NCBI GenBank assembly: GCA_934351835.1
Contig: CAKRJP010000025.1
Location: 1 to 26,137 of the forward strand
DNA length: 26,137 nt
Direction: 5' to 3'
Origin: an uncultured Lachnospiraceae bacterium
Lineage (GTDB): Bacteria > Bacillota > Clostridia > Lachnospirales > Lachnospiraceae
How positions within the stretch are numbered: position 1 is the stretch's first letter; every line of letters begins with the position of its first letter. The notes under the pieces were generated by a model. It was not told the DNA's origin. It saw nothing but the letters and a program-made list of their open reading frames with translations, and ran no database searches. Made by a program: the position numbers and the translations under genes. Of the stretch, positions 6,703 through 13,977 are shown one piece after another.

Positions 6703-7419
6703 TTATTTCAATGGTTCTTTAGATGGAAGTCCTGCTTTACGCGGAAATTTTTTTCCAGTCGTTTTTACTTTCTTAATGATCACAAAGGATCTTCCTATAT
6801 CTGTTCCAGTCAACTGAAACTTCTCTACCTTTGCCAATTTTCCACCTAAAATTTGGATTGCTTTTTTTGATTCATTAACCTCTGAATCAATTTCACCGGA
6901 TTTATACGAAATAAATTTTCCGTTCACTGCTACATAAGGCAGACAATATTCACTCAAGGTTGTAAGGTTTGCTACTGCACGCGAAACACACAGATCATAT
7001 TTTTCTCTATAGTCAGTCTGCTTTGCATAGTCCTCAGCTCTTCCGTGAATCGTCTTTATTTTTTCCAATCTAGTCTGTTCAATCACAGCATTTAAAAATT
7101 TAATTCGTTTATTCAATGAATCCAACAATGTCACTTCCAGGTGTGGATAAGCTATTTTTAATGGAATACCCGGAAATCCTGCTCCTGTTCCCACATCGAT
7201 TACTCTTTTCACCTGACTCATATCTGTCACTTTTGCAATAGACAGACTATCGATAAAATGTTTTTCCACTACTTCATCATATTCTGTAATTCCAGTCAGA
7301 TTCATCATCTTGTTCCATTCCACCATCATCTCGTAAAACTCATTAAACTGATCAATCTGCTGGTCGTCAAGTTCGATTCCTATTTCATAGGCTTTTTCCT
7401 TTAAAAGATTATTATACAT
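6703..7419 (-). CDS. rsmG: 16S rRNA (guanine-N7) methyltransferase RsmG (GidB)
   Basis: SAM-dependent enzyme that methylates N7 of a conserved guanine in the 530 loop of 16S rRNA (G527 in E. coli numbering). Seen: the SAM motif VIDVGTGAGFPGIPLKIAYP (about residues 68-87), the acidic TLLDSLNKRIKFLN strand, and the family block SRAVANLTTLSEYCLPYV. The C terminus is basic (KTTGKKFPRKAGLPS), as usual. The ATG at 7434 lacks a ribosome binding site, while the ATG at 7419 (MYNNLLKEKAYEIGIEL) has AAGGGA just upstream and gives 238 residues, close to the family norm, so I take 7419. The gap to mnmG holds an inverted repeat and a consensus DnaA box. Confidence 0.96.
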   Translation of the reverse strand: MYNNLLKEKAYEIGIELDDQQIDQFNEFYEMMVEWNKMMNLTGITEYDEVVEKHFIDSLSIAKVTDMSQVKRVIDVGTGAGFPGIPLKIAYPHLEVTLLDSLNKRIKFLNAVIEQTRLEKIKTIHGRAEDYAKQTDYREKYDLCVSRAVANLTTLSEYCLPYVAVNGKFISYKSGEIDSEVNESKKAIQILGGKLAKVEKFQLTGTDIGRSFVIIKKVKTTGKKFPRKAGLPSKEPLK

Positions 7420-7443
7420 ATATTTTCCCTTCATATTTCAAAA

Positions 7444-7452
7444 TTATCCACA
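7444..7452. promoter_or_regulatory. Consensus DnaA box upstream of rsmG
   Basis: Exact TTATCCACA, 25 bases upstream of the rsmG start, with a one-mismatch copy ATATCCACA at 7475-7483. It lies about 6.5 kb from oriC and may let DnaA influence rsmG transcription. In AT-rich DNA a single match can arise by chance. Confidence 0.5.
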
Positions 7453-7469
7453 TATATCCTAATATTTAA

Positions 7470-7510
7470 GAAAGATATCCACATATAATACATATAAATA
7501 GATATCTTTC
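7470..7510 (-). terminator. Possible terminator of mnmG
   Basis: Ten-base perfect arms GAAAGATATC/GATATCTTTC with a 21-base AT-rich loop, 11 bases past the mnmG stop. On the minus strand the stem ends in CTTTCTTAAATATT. The low GC content and large loop make it a weak terminator. Confidence 0.4.
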
Positions 7511-7520
7511 ATTTTCACAA

Positions 7521-9425
7521 TTATTTAGAACTCAAATATACCAACAATACAGATATATCTGCCGGTGATACTCCCGATATTCTTGAAGCCTGTCCGATTG
7601 ATACCGGTCTGTACTCCTTTAACTTCTGTACTGCCTCAATTCTAAGGCTATTTACTGCATCATAATCAATATCGTCTGGAATTTTCTTATTTTCCAGCTT
7701 TTTAAACTGTTCTACCTGTCTTTTTTGTCTATCAATATAGCCCTTGTACTTAATAGATATATCAATCTGTCCAATAACTTCTTCTTTCAGATCAACAGGC
7801 AGTTCAGGTCTTTCTTTATCAATTGGTTCTATTACCTCATAAGATAATTCCGGTCTGCGGATCAAATCTGCCAGTGTTACACCTGACGTGAGTAATGTAC
7901 TTCCATTCTCTTCTAATAATTTCTGTACCTGTTCACTTGTACCTACATGGATATTATTCAGTCTTTCAATCTCTGATACAATCAATGATTCTTTCTTTAA
8001 CAATCTCTCGTATCTCTCATCAGATATAAGTCCTATTTCATGTCCCAGTCTTGTTAATCTCTGATCTGCATTATCCTGACGAAGTAATAATCTGTATTCC
8101 GCTCTTGAGGTCATCATACGGTACGGCTCATGGCTTTCTTTTGTAACCAGATCATCGATCAATACTCCGATATATGCTTCGGAACGGTCAATAATAATAC
8201 CTTCTTTACCATGTACTTTTCTAGCTGCATTGATACCGGCAACCAATCCCTGCGCTGCCGCCTCTTCATAACCAGAGCTTCCATTGAACTGACCACCACT
8301 AAACAATCCATTGATATTACGGAACTCTAATGTTGGCTTTAATTGTCTTGCATCAATACAGTCATACTCTATCGCATATGCATTTCTTACAATCTTTGCA
8401 TGTTCCAGTCCTGCTACACTTCTGTACATCTCATACTGTACATCTTCCGGCAATGAACTAGACATACCACCTACATACATTTCATTTGTATGCAGACCTT
8501 CCGGTTCGATAAATACCTGATGTCTGTTTTTATCTGAAAATTTAACCACTTTATCCTCAATTGACGGACAATATCTTGGTCCCGTTCCCTCGATCATTCC
8601 AGAATATAACGGTGATCGATCCAGGTTATTTTTAATGATTTCATGGGTTCTTGAGTTAGTATATGTTAACCAACAAGACGCCTGTTCTTTCTGTATAGAA
8701 TCCGGATCTGTTGTAAATGAGAAAGGTACAACTCTCTCATCTCCAAACTGCTCTTCCATCTTGCTGAAATCAATAGAATTCTTATCAATTCTGGCAGGTG
8801 TTCCTGTCTTAAATCGGTACATCTCAATTCCAAGATTTTTCAAACAATCCGTCAGATAATTTGCCGCCTGCAGTCCATTTGGACCGGTGTGATTACTTAC
8901 ATCTCCATAAATACATCTTGCTCTGAGGTATGTTCCGGTACACAGTACCACTGCCTTACAATGATAGATTGCACCCGAATAGATCTGAACTCCTGTAACA
9001 CATCCCTCTTCTGTCAATATATTTACCACTTCTGCCTGCTTTACTTCCAGATTCTCCTGATTTTCCAGAACCTGTCGCATGGTACGGCTGTAATCTGCCT
9101 TGTCTGCCTGTGCTCGTAACGAATGAACTGCCGGACCTTTTGATTTATTCAACATCTTTGACTGAATAAATGTCCGATCGATCACCTTTCCCATCTCACC
9201 ACCGAGAGCATCTAATTCTCTGACAAGATGTCCTTTTGAACTTCCTCCTATATTAGGGTTACACGGCATCAGGGCAATACTATCTACACTGACAGTAAAT
9301 ACAATTGTTCTGCAACCCAGTCTTGCGCACGCAAGTGCAGCTTCACATCCGGCATGACCGGCTCCGATCACTGCTATATCATATTCATCCTTATTTTCCC
9401 ATACAGAATTTGCTGAATATCTCAT
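7521..9425 (-). CDS. mnmG: tRNA uridine-5-carboxymethylaminomethyl synthase, FAD subunit MnmG (GidA)
   Basis: A 634-residue flavoprotein that, with MnmE, adds the carboxymethylaminomethyl group to U34 of certain tRNAs. Seen: the FAD-binding loop IAVIGAGHAGCEAALACARLG at about residues 17-37; the family signature MPCNPNIGGSSKGHLVRELDALGGEMG (its Cys is the conserved redox/catalytic one); KTGTPARI; the second conserved Cys in RYCPSIEDKV; FIEPEGLHTNEMYVGG; and SGYEEAAAQGLVAGINA. The C-terminal helical domain has ISIKYKGYIDRQ and ends SGVSPADISVLLVYLSSK, as expected for binding MnmE and tRNA. The ATG at 9425 overlaps the end of mnmE by 35 bases and has AGGAG 12 bases upstream inside mnmE, pointing to coupled translation. 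Confidence 0.97.
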   Translation of the reverse strand: MRYSANSVWENKDEYDIAVIGAGHAGCEAALACARLGCRTIVFTVSVDSIALMPCNPNIGGSSKGHLVRELDALGGEMGKVIDRTFIQSKMLNKSKGPAVHSLRAQADKADYSRTMRQVLENQENLEVKQAEVVNILTEEGCVTGVQIYSGAIYHCKAVVLCTGTYLRARCIYGDVSNHTGPNGLQAANYLTDCLKNLGIEMYRFKTGTPARIDKNSIDFSKMEEQFGDERVVPFSFTTDPDSIQKEQASCWLTYTNSRTHEIIKNNLDRSPLYSGMIEGTGPRYCPSIEDKVVKFSDKNRHQVFIEPEGLHTNEMYVGGMSSSLPEDVQYEMYRSVAGLEHAKIVRNAYAIEYDCIDARQLKPTLEFRNINGLFSGGQFNGSSGYEEAAAQGLVAGINAARKVHGKEGIIIDRSEAYIGVLIDDLVTKESHEPYRMMTSRAEYRLLLRQDNADQRLTRLGHEIGLISDERYERLLKKESLIVSEIERLNNIHVGTSEQVQKLLEENGSTLLTSGVTLADLIRRPELSYEVIEPIDKERPELPVDLKEEVIGQIDISIKYKGYIDRQKRQVEQFKKLENKKIPDDIDYDAVNSLRIEAVQKLKEYRPVSIGQASRISGVSPADISVLLVYLSSK

Positions 9426-10788
9426 TTACCAAATCTTCTCCTATCGTCTCTCCAGTAATACTTCCCAGTGACTCATATGCATCCATCAAATCTATCGAAT
9501 AAAAATCTTCCGGCATTCCCATCTCAATGCTGTCATTTACTTTCATCAACGATTCATAGGCATCCTGCAGTGCAGTTTTATGCCGTACATTCGTAATATA
9601 GATTTCATCATTGAATGCAAGATTTCCTGCAAAAAACATTTCTTTCAAAGTTTCTTCCAATTCTTCGATTCCCTGATTATTCTTTGCTGAAATCTCTATG
9701 ATTTTTGGTTCTCCTGAAACTTTATTATATACTTCTTCTATTTCATTTCTCGTCACTATCATATCTAAATCTGTTTTATTAAGCAATATGATAGACTTCT
9801 TTTCTTTTATCAATTCAAATATTTTCTCGTCATCCTGATCCAATGGTCTTGATGCATCAATTACATACAGAATCAAATCTGCCTTATCCGCCTGCAATTT
9901 TGCTTTATCGACACCAATCTTTTCTACGATATCACCGGTATCCCTGATTCCTGCAGTATCCACAATATTTAATGACAATCCCTGCAGGTTTACATGTTCT
10001 TCCAAGGTATCTCTCGTTGTCCCGGCAATATCAGTGACAATTGCTCTGTCTTCTTTCAATAATACATTCAATAATGAAGATTTTCCTGCATTTGGCTTCC
10101 CCAGGATAACTGTTTTAATTCCTTCTTTGATGATTCTTCCATCATCACAGGTATTTAAAAGAGACTTAATCTGATCCATCAGTTCATCCACTACTACTTT
10201 CAAAGTTTCCCCATAGCCATCCACACTGATATGTTCCGGGTCATCTAATGCAGTCTCTATAAATGCAGTATGATAAATGATCTTGCTTCTGATATCTTCA
10301 ATCCTTGTCTTAATATTTCCCTTTAATTGATGGATAGAACTCTGCAGAGCATATTCATTTTGTGAAACGATCAGATCTCCTACAGCCTCCGCCTGAGACA
10401 GATCCATCTTTCCATTTAAAAATGCACGTTTCGTATATTCTCCCGGTTCTGCCGGTCTTGCACCGTTCTTGATCAACACTTCCAGGATTCTTTTCACCAC
10501 ATAAACACCGCCATGGCAATTGATTTCCACAGTATCCTCTCCGGTGTAAGTGTGGGGAGCACGCATCAGCATCACTAATACTTCATCAATCGTCTCTTCT
10601 CCATCCACAATAAACCCATAATGTATCGTATGAGTTGCCTGGTCTGCCAGTTTTTTATTTGTTTTATTGTGGTATACCCTATCCGCGATCTGCACTGCTT
10701 CCGGTCCGCTCATTCTTACAATTCCAATGCCCGAATTGCTCATGGCCGTAGATATCGCTGCAATTGTAGTATTAATATTCGTGATCAT
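9391..10788 (-). CDS. mnmE: tRNA modification GTPase MnmE (TrmE)
   Basis: A 465-residue, potassium-activated GTPase that partners MnmG in modifying tRNA U34. Domains in order: N-terminal folate-binding domain (to about 120, with GIGIVRMSGPEA and the glycine-rich GEDTVEINCHGG); a helical domain; the inserted G domain with GKPNAGKSSLLN (P loop, about 228-239), GTTRDTLEE (switch), DTAGIRDT (G3) and NKTD (G4); and the C terminus FCMGK, with the conserved catalytic Cys. The frame can begin at GTG 10791, but ATG 10788 directly follows it and is better spaced from AGGAG, so I use 10788. Only 91 bases separate it from jag, and most of that holds the jag terminator, so a promoter must be compact or termination incomplete. 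Confidence 0.97.
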   Translation of the reverse strand: MITNINTTIAAISTAMSNSGIGIVRMSGPEAVQIADRVYHNKTNKKLADQATHTIHYGFIVDGEETIDEVLVMLMRAPHTYTGEDTVEINCHGGVYVVKRILEVLIKNGARPAEPGEYTKRAFLNGKMDLSQAEAVGDLIVSQNEYALQSSIHQLKGNIKTRIEDIRSKIIYHTAFIETALDDPEHISVDGYGETLKVVVDELMDQIKSLLNTCDDGRIIKEGIKTVILGKPNAGKSSLLNVLLKEDRAIVTDIAGTTRDTLEEHVNLQGLSLNIVDTAGIRDTGDIVEKIGVDKAKLQADKADLILYVIDASRPLDQDDEKIFELIKEKKSIILLNKTDLDMIVTRNEIEEVYNKVSGEPKIIEISAKNNQGIEELEETLKEMFFAGNLAFNDEIYITNVRHKTALQDAYESLMKVNDSIEMGMPEDFYSIDLMDAYESLGSITGETIGEDLVNEIFSKFCMGK

Positions 10789-10833
10789 CACACACTCTCC
10801 TTTTTCAATATTATCACTAAACAGTCGCCTTAC

Positions 10834-10869
10834 AAAAAAAGACAGGGAACTTTTGACGGTCCCCTATCT
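10834..10869 (-). terminator. Rho-independent terminator after jag
   Basis: On the minus strand AGATAGGGGAC pairs with TTCCCTGTCT (two G-U pairs) around a short loop and is followed by a run of seven T. It lies 11 bases past the jag stop and separates rpmH-rnpA-yidD-yidC-jag from mnmE-mnmG. Confidence 0.85.
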
Positions 10870-10879
10870 TATATGATCC

Positions 10880-11734
10880 TTATCTGTTACGAACTAATGT
10901 AACTACAACTCTTCTGTAAGGCTCTTCACCTTCGCTGTGAGTTGCAACCGCAGGATCTCCCTGCAATGTTGAATGGATAATTCTTCTTTCATATGGATTC
11001 ATAGGTTCCAGAGACACTGTTCTTCTGGTTCTCTTAACCTTACTTGCAATATTTTTTGCAAGATTTTCCAGAGTTTCTTTTCTTCTTCTTCTGTAATCCT
11101 CTGTATCGAGTTTTACACGTACATATCCACTCTGCATCTTGTTGGCAACACGGTTTGTCAGATACTGAAGTGAATCAAGTGTCTGTCCTCTCTTACCGAT
11201 CAGGATTCCCATGTTATTACCTTCCATGTTAATGGATAATGCACCTTCATCATCAACTTTTGAAGTTACCTTTACTTCACCCATATCCATTGCCTTTAAT
11301 ACATCGTAGATGAATTTTTCGCATGCTTCAATAGTCTGAGTTTCAACTTCCGCAAGTTCAATTTCTTTTCTCTCAGGAACTTCTTTTGCAACATTTTCAG
11401 TTCTGTTATTTCTTCTCTTATTATGATTTTTCTTTCCTGAAAATTCTTTTTTATTTTCTTTTGTCTCTTTTACTTCCTTCATAGGTTTCTCCGAAACAAC
11501 TTCTTCCTTTGCTGGTACAGAAACTGATTCTTCCACAACCTTCTCTACAACAACCGGCTCTTCTTCTTTCTTTCTGGCTTTAATAACTGCCTGCTTCATA
11601 CCGATTCCCAGAAATCCGGCACTTCCTTTTTCAATTACTTCATAATCCAGATTATCTCTTGTTACGCCTAACTGGATCTGTGCTTCTGTAATTGCATCGT
11701 CTAAATTTTTTGCTGATACAGTAATATATTCCAT
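10880..11734 (-). CDS. jag: RNA-binding protein KhpB/Jag (Jag-N, KH and R3H domains)
   Basis: A 284-residue RNA-binding protein. Residues 1-55 are the Jag-N domain (MEYITVSAKNLDDAI, then GSAGFLGIGMKQAVI, the usual KGFLGIG-type block). Residues about 56-130 are a low-complexity Lys/Glu linker. A KH domain follows, with the GKRGQTLDSLQYL GxxG loop, and the R3H domain has YRRRRKETLENLA and NPYERRIIHSTLQ. In other Firmicutes KhpB works with KhpA to bind many transcripts and affects cell elongation and division; here that is transferred by homology. The start follows yidC by 12 bases with a G-rich ribosome binding site, so it is co-transcribed with the insertase gene. A strong terminator follows. 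Confidence 0.95.
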   Translation of the reverse strand: MEYITVSAKNLDDAITEAQIQLGVTRDNLDYEVIEKGSAGFLGIGMKQAVIKARKKEEEPVVVEKVVEESVSVPAKEEVVSEKPMKEVKETKENKKEFSGKKNHNKRRNNRTENVAKEVPERKEIELAEVETQTIEACEKFIYDVLKAMDMGEVKVTSKVDDEGALSINMEGNNMGILIGKRGQTLDSLQYLTNRVANKMQSGYVRVKLDTEDYRRRRKETLENLAKNIASKVKRTRRTVSLEPMNPYERRIIHSTLQGDPAVATHSEGEEPYRRVVVTLVRNR

Positions 11735-11746
11735 GATAGCCGCCCC

Positions 11747-12814
11747 CTAATTATTTTCGTTAAATTTTTTGACCATATTAGCCTTTGATGCAAGACTTCC
11801 AGTCTTTGCTGACTGTGCTTTTTCTCTTGCCTCTGCAATCTTAGCTTCTCTTTCTTTCTCGCTCATAGTTGCTTCTCTTGAAGCGGATTTGCTTAAAGAT
11901 CTTGTATTCTGCTGAGCCATAGAATTGATTTTCTCAGCCTTCTCGCCTCTCTTCTGGCGTTTTTTCTCAGCTTTCTCTTTGTTCTTCTCGATCATATCAT
12001 CCACAGACATCTTAGAAAGGTGTTTGTTAATGAATACCTGCTGAACGATACGAACAAGTGCACTGACAATCCAGTAAAGACCGATACCGGTTGGCAGTGT
12101 AAATACCATAAATACTGAGAATAATGGCATTGTATAGTTCATAGTATTTAATGAACCTGCCATCGGATTATCCTTCATCATCTCAGACTGACCTGATAAT
12201 GCCTGAGACAACTTAATACTTGCGAACTGTGTAGCACCTGATAATAAAGGCAGTAAGATTGCTGTAATAATGATTACAATTGCCGGGAACTGATAAGAAC
12301 CTGCATTCTTGATCAATGTTGTCGGAGACACTGTCATATCCGGAATTGTAAGGAATGAATTTACAGCAGCTGATGCACTCTTGATTGCCGGTACATAATC
12401 CTGAATCTTATAGATAACCGGATACAATGCAAACAAGAATGGCATCTGGATCAGTAATGGCAGACATCCTCCTGCCATAGAAATACCATACTTATCATAC
12501 ACCTGCTGAATTTCTTCCTGCTGTGCCATCATAGATGCCTGGTCTTTTTTATTTCTATATTTCTTCTGGATTGCTTTAATCTCCGGATTCATAACAGATG
12601 TCATCTTGGATGATCTCTGCTGTGAAATCGTCATAGGAAGCATACATGTGTATACCAGAATCGTATAGATGATAATTGACAGACCTACAAGTCCCGTATC
12701 ACTTGGAAGTGACTTGTCCAATACATCGTAGATAAAGTTCATCACTTTACCCAGTAACCAGCAAAGCTGTCCGATCAGTGGCCAGTTTGCTGCACTCAGT
12801 AAACTTGGTGTCAT
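11747..12814 (-). CDS. yidC: Membrane protein insertase YidC/Oxa1
   Basis: A 355-residue integral membrane protein that inserts and folds membrane proteins, alone or with Sec. Seen: N-terminal hydrophobic segment without the lipobox of some Gram-positive YidC proteins, then the Oxa1 core. The core has LSIIIYTILVYTCMLPMTISQQRSSKM with the conserved groove Arg, the cytosolic hairpin (NPEIKAIQKKYRNKKDQASMMAQQEEIQQVYDKYG), MAGGCLPLLIQMPFLFALYPVI and three further hydrophobic segments ending TLPTGIGLYWIVSALVRIVQQ. The long C-terminal tail (about 85 residues) is strongly basic and likely binds ribosomes. GGAGG lies 10 bases before the ATG. It is 36 bases downstream of yidD in the conserved rpmH-rnpA-yidD-yidC-jag order. 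Confidence 0.97.
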   Translation of the reverse strand: MTPSLLSAANWPLIGQLCWLLGKVMNFIYDVLDKSLPSDTGLVGLSIIIYTILVYTCMLPMTISQQRSSKMTSVMNPEIKAIQKKYRNKKDQASMMAQQEEIQQVYDKYGISMAGGCLPLLIQMPFLFALYPVIYKIQDYVPAIKSASAAVNSFLTIPDMTVSPTTLIKNAGSYQFPAIVIIITAILLPLLSGATQFASIKLSQALSGQSEMMKDNPMAGSLNTMNYTMPLFSVFMVFTLPTGIGLYWIVSALVRIVQQVFINKHLSKMSVDDMIEKNKEKAEKKRQKRGEKAEKINSMAQQNTRSLSKSASREATMSEKEREAKIAEAREKAQSAKTGSLASKANMVKKFNENN

Positions 12815-12850
12815 AATTCTTTTTCCTCCATGTTCAGTTGTAAAATTTTT

Positions 12851-13066
12851 TTAAGGAACAGGGTCATAGCCACCCTTTGAAAAAGGATTGCAACGTAAGA
12901 TTCTCCATACTGCCAGTCTTCCACCCTTTAATGCTCCATATTTTTCAATAGCCTCTATGGCATATCTGGAACATGTCGGATAGTATTTACATGACGAATA
13001 TCCTTTCATCCCTGACAAATATTTCTGATAAAATCTGATACACCATATCAGAATTTTTTTACCCAT
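12851..13066 (-). CDS. yidD: Membrane protein insertion efficiency factor YidD
   Basis: A 71-residue peripheral membrane protein that helps insertion of YidC-dependent proteins. Seen: basic amphipathic N terminus MGKKILIWCIRFYQKYLS, the family motif CKYYPTCSRYAIEAIEKYG with two Cys residues, GGRLAVWRILRCNPFSKGGYDPVP at the end. It starts nine bases after the rnpA stop and its product is at the usual family length (about 70-85). Confidence 0.96.
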   Translation of the reverse strand: MGKKILIWCIRFYQKYLSGMKGYSSCKYYPTCSRYAIEAIEKYGALKGGRLAVWRILRCNPFSKGGYDPVP

Positions 13067-13075
13067 ACGTTACCC

Positions 13076-13411
13076 CTAATCTATAATGTCATGAAGACGT
13101 CCAAGATGGAGCATTGCGCCGTCAATGTCTTTATAATTTTTTTCTTTGGCGCCTATTCTTGCTATCACAACTATATCTAATCCACATCTGAACCTGTCTT
13201 CTTGTAGTCTATAGCTTTCTCTGATCAATCTCGTTAATCTGTGACGTACTATACTGTTTCCTACTTTTTTGCTTACTGATATTCCCAGGCGGTTGCCTTC
13301 GGTATGATTCTCCAGAACATACATCACAAGATACTTATTCGCATAGGACTTACCATGTCGGTATACATTCTGAAAATCCCTATTCTTTTTTAAAGACTCG
13401 GAATATCTCAT
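13076..13411 (-). CDS. rnpA: Ribonuclease P protein component
   Basis: A 111-residue basic protein that binds the catalytic RNase P RNA and helps it remove 5' leaders from pre-tRNAs. Seen: the N-terminal SLKKNRDFQNVYRHGKSYANKYLVMYVL, in which the F and basic residues contact the pre-tRNA leader; the signature GISVSKKVGNSIVRHRLTRLIRESYR, a variant of the RNR motif with VRHRL in place of the more usual RNR; then DIVVIARIGAKEKNY. AGGAGAAGAAAAT precedes the ATG. It lies between rpmH and yidD, about 80 bases from the rpmH stop; the rpmH terminator is in that gap, so rnpA may be read by partial readthrough. Confidence 0.97.
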   Translation of the reverse strand: MRYSESLKKNRDFQNVYRHGKSYANKYLVMYVLENHTEGNRLGISVSKKVGNSIVRHRLTRLIRESYRLQEDRFRCGLDIVVIARIGAKEKNYKDIDGAMLHLGRLHDIID

Positions 13412-13472
13412 ATTTTCTTCTCCTACTTATTATAATATATATCACCGTTTACGGAAAAAAGCATAGAAGAAA

Positions 13473-13492
13473 AGGCCACATATATGCGGCCT
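13473..13492 (-). terminator. Terminator or attenuator after rpmH
   Basis: On the minus strand AGGCCGCA/TGTGGCCT (one G-U pair) closes a four-base loop and is followed by TTTTCTTC. It overlaps the last two bases of the rpmH stop codon region and lies before rnpA; it probably lowers rnpA expression relative to rpmH. Confidence 0.75.
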
Positions 13493-13625
13493 ACGCTGAT
13501 AATTTCTTTCTTCCTTTAGCTCTTCTGCTTGCAAGTACTTTTCTTCCACCTGCTGTGCTCATTCTCTTTCTAAAGCCATGTACCTTAGATCTCTGTCTTT
13601 TCTTTGGCTGGAATGTCATCTTCAT
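13491..13625 (-). CDS. rpmH: Large ribosomal subunit protein bL34
   Basis: A 44-residue, very basic ribosomal protein too short for the usual length filter. The translation begins MKMTFQPKKRQRSKVHGFRK and ends with ASRRAKGRKKLSA, which is the universal L34 pattern (QPKKRxRxKxHGFRxRM, then GRKVLxxRRxKGRKxLSA). The ATG at 13625 is nine bases from AGGAGG. It is divergent from dnaA, as in most bacteria, and has a consensus promoter at 13692-13720. A hairpin terminator overlaps its end. It opens the leftward rpmH-rnpA-yidD-yidC-jag cluster. Confidence 0.98.
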   Translation of the reverse strand: MKMTFQPKKRQRSKVHGFRKRMSTAGGRKVLASRRAKGRKKLSA

Positions 13626-13691
13626 CGATATCCACCTCCTTATATTATTTATACAAGGGATTTACCCTAATTTTCTAAAGACACTGCTCTC

Positions 13692-13720
13692 ATTATATTC
13701 AAAAAAGTCCGCGTAGTCAA
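13692..13720 (-). promoter_or_regulatory. Promoter of rpmH
   Basis: On the minus strand TTGACT (13720-13715) and TATAAT (13697-13692) are 17 bases apart, 67 bases upstream of the rpmH ATG. Near-perfect sigma-A promoter, fitting high expression of a ribosomal protein. Confidence 0.85.
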
Positions 13721-13758
13721 GCAAAACACGGCATTTTTCTCATTATTAATCAAAATAG

Positions 13759-13877
13759 TTTTCCACAAAATGTGGATAATTTTGTGAATATTGGGGGAAA
13801 ACCTGTGGATTTGTTATTTTTTTACATCACAACTGGCGTATCTACGCCCTTTATCTGTGTTTATAAAGTTTTCCACA
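13759..13877. other. oriC, upstream DnaA-box cluster (rpmH-dnaA gap)
   Basis: Within the 352-base gap between divergent rpmH and dnaA are TTTTCCACA (13759-13767), an exact reverse TTATCCACA (13771-13779), a weak ATATTCACA (13783-13791, reverse), AAATCCACA (13804-13812, reverse) and TTTTCCACA (13869-13877). The cluster resembles the DnaA-bound region upstream of Bacillus dnaA and probably serves both origin function and dnaA autoregulation. No gene is seen in the gap; a 61-codon frame there has no family resemblance. Confidence 0.85.
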
Positions 13878-13888
13878 TGTATTAAAGA

Positions 13889-13917
13889 TTGCTTAAATTT
13901 CTATTTTGATGTAATAT
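13889..13917 (+). promoter_or_regulatory. Probable promoter of dnaA
   Basis: TTGCTT (13889-13894) and TAATAT (13912-13917) with 17-base spacing, about 60 bases upstream of the dnaA ATG. The DnaA box at 13869-13877 lies just upstream of the -35, a position suited to autoregulation. An imperfect hairpin (TGGGT/ACCCA ends) lies at 13927-13950 in the leader. Confidence 0.55.
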
Positions 13918-13977
13918 ATAAAAGAGTGGGTTTTTATGTAAAAATACCCAAACCATACTTAATTAGGAGTAATTAAA

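Noticed and set aside
13791..13976. 61-codon plus-strand frame before dnaA
   Set aside because: Overlaps the DnaA-box cluster and the dnaA promoter; composition is not protein-like.
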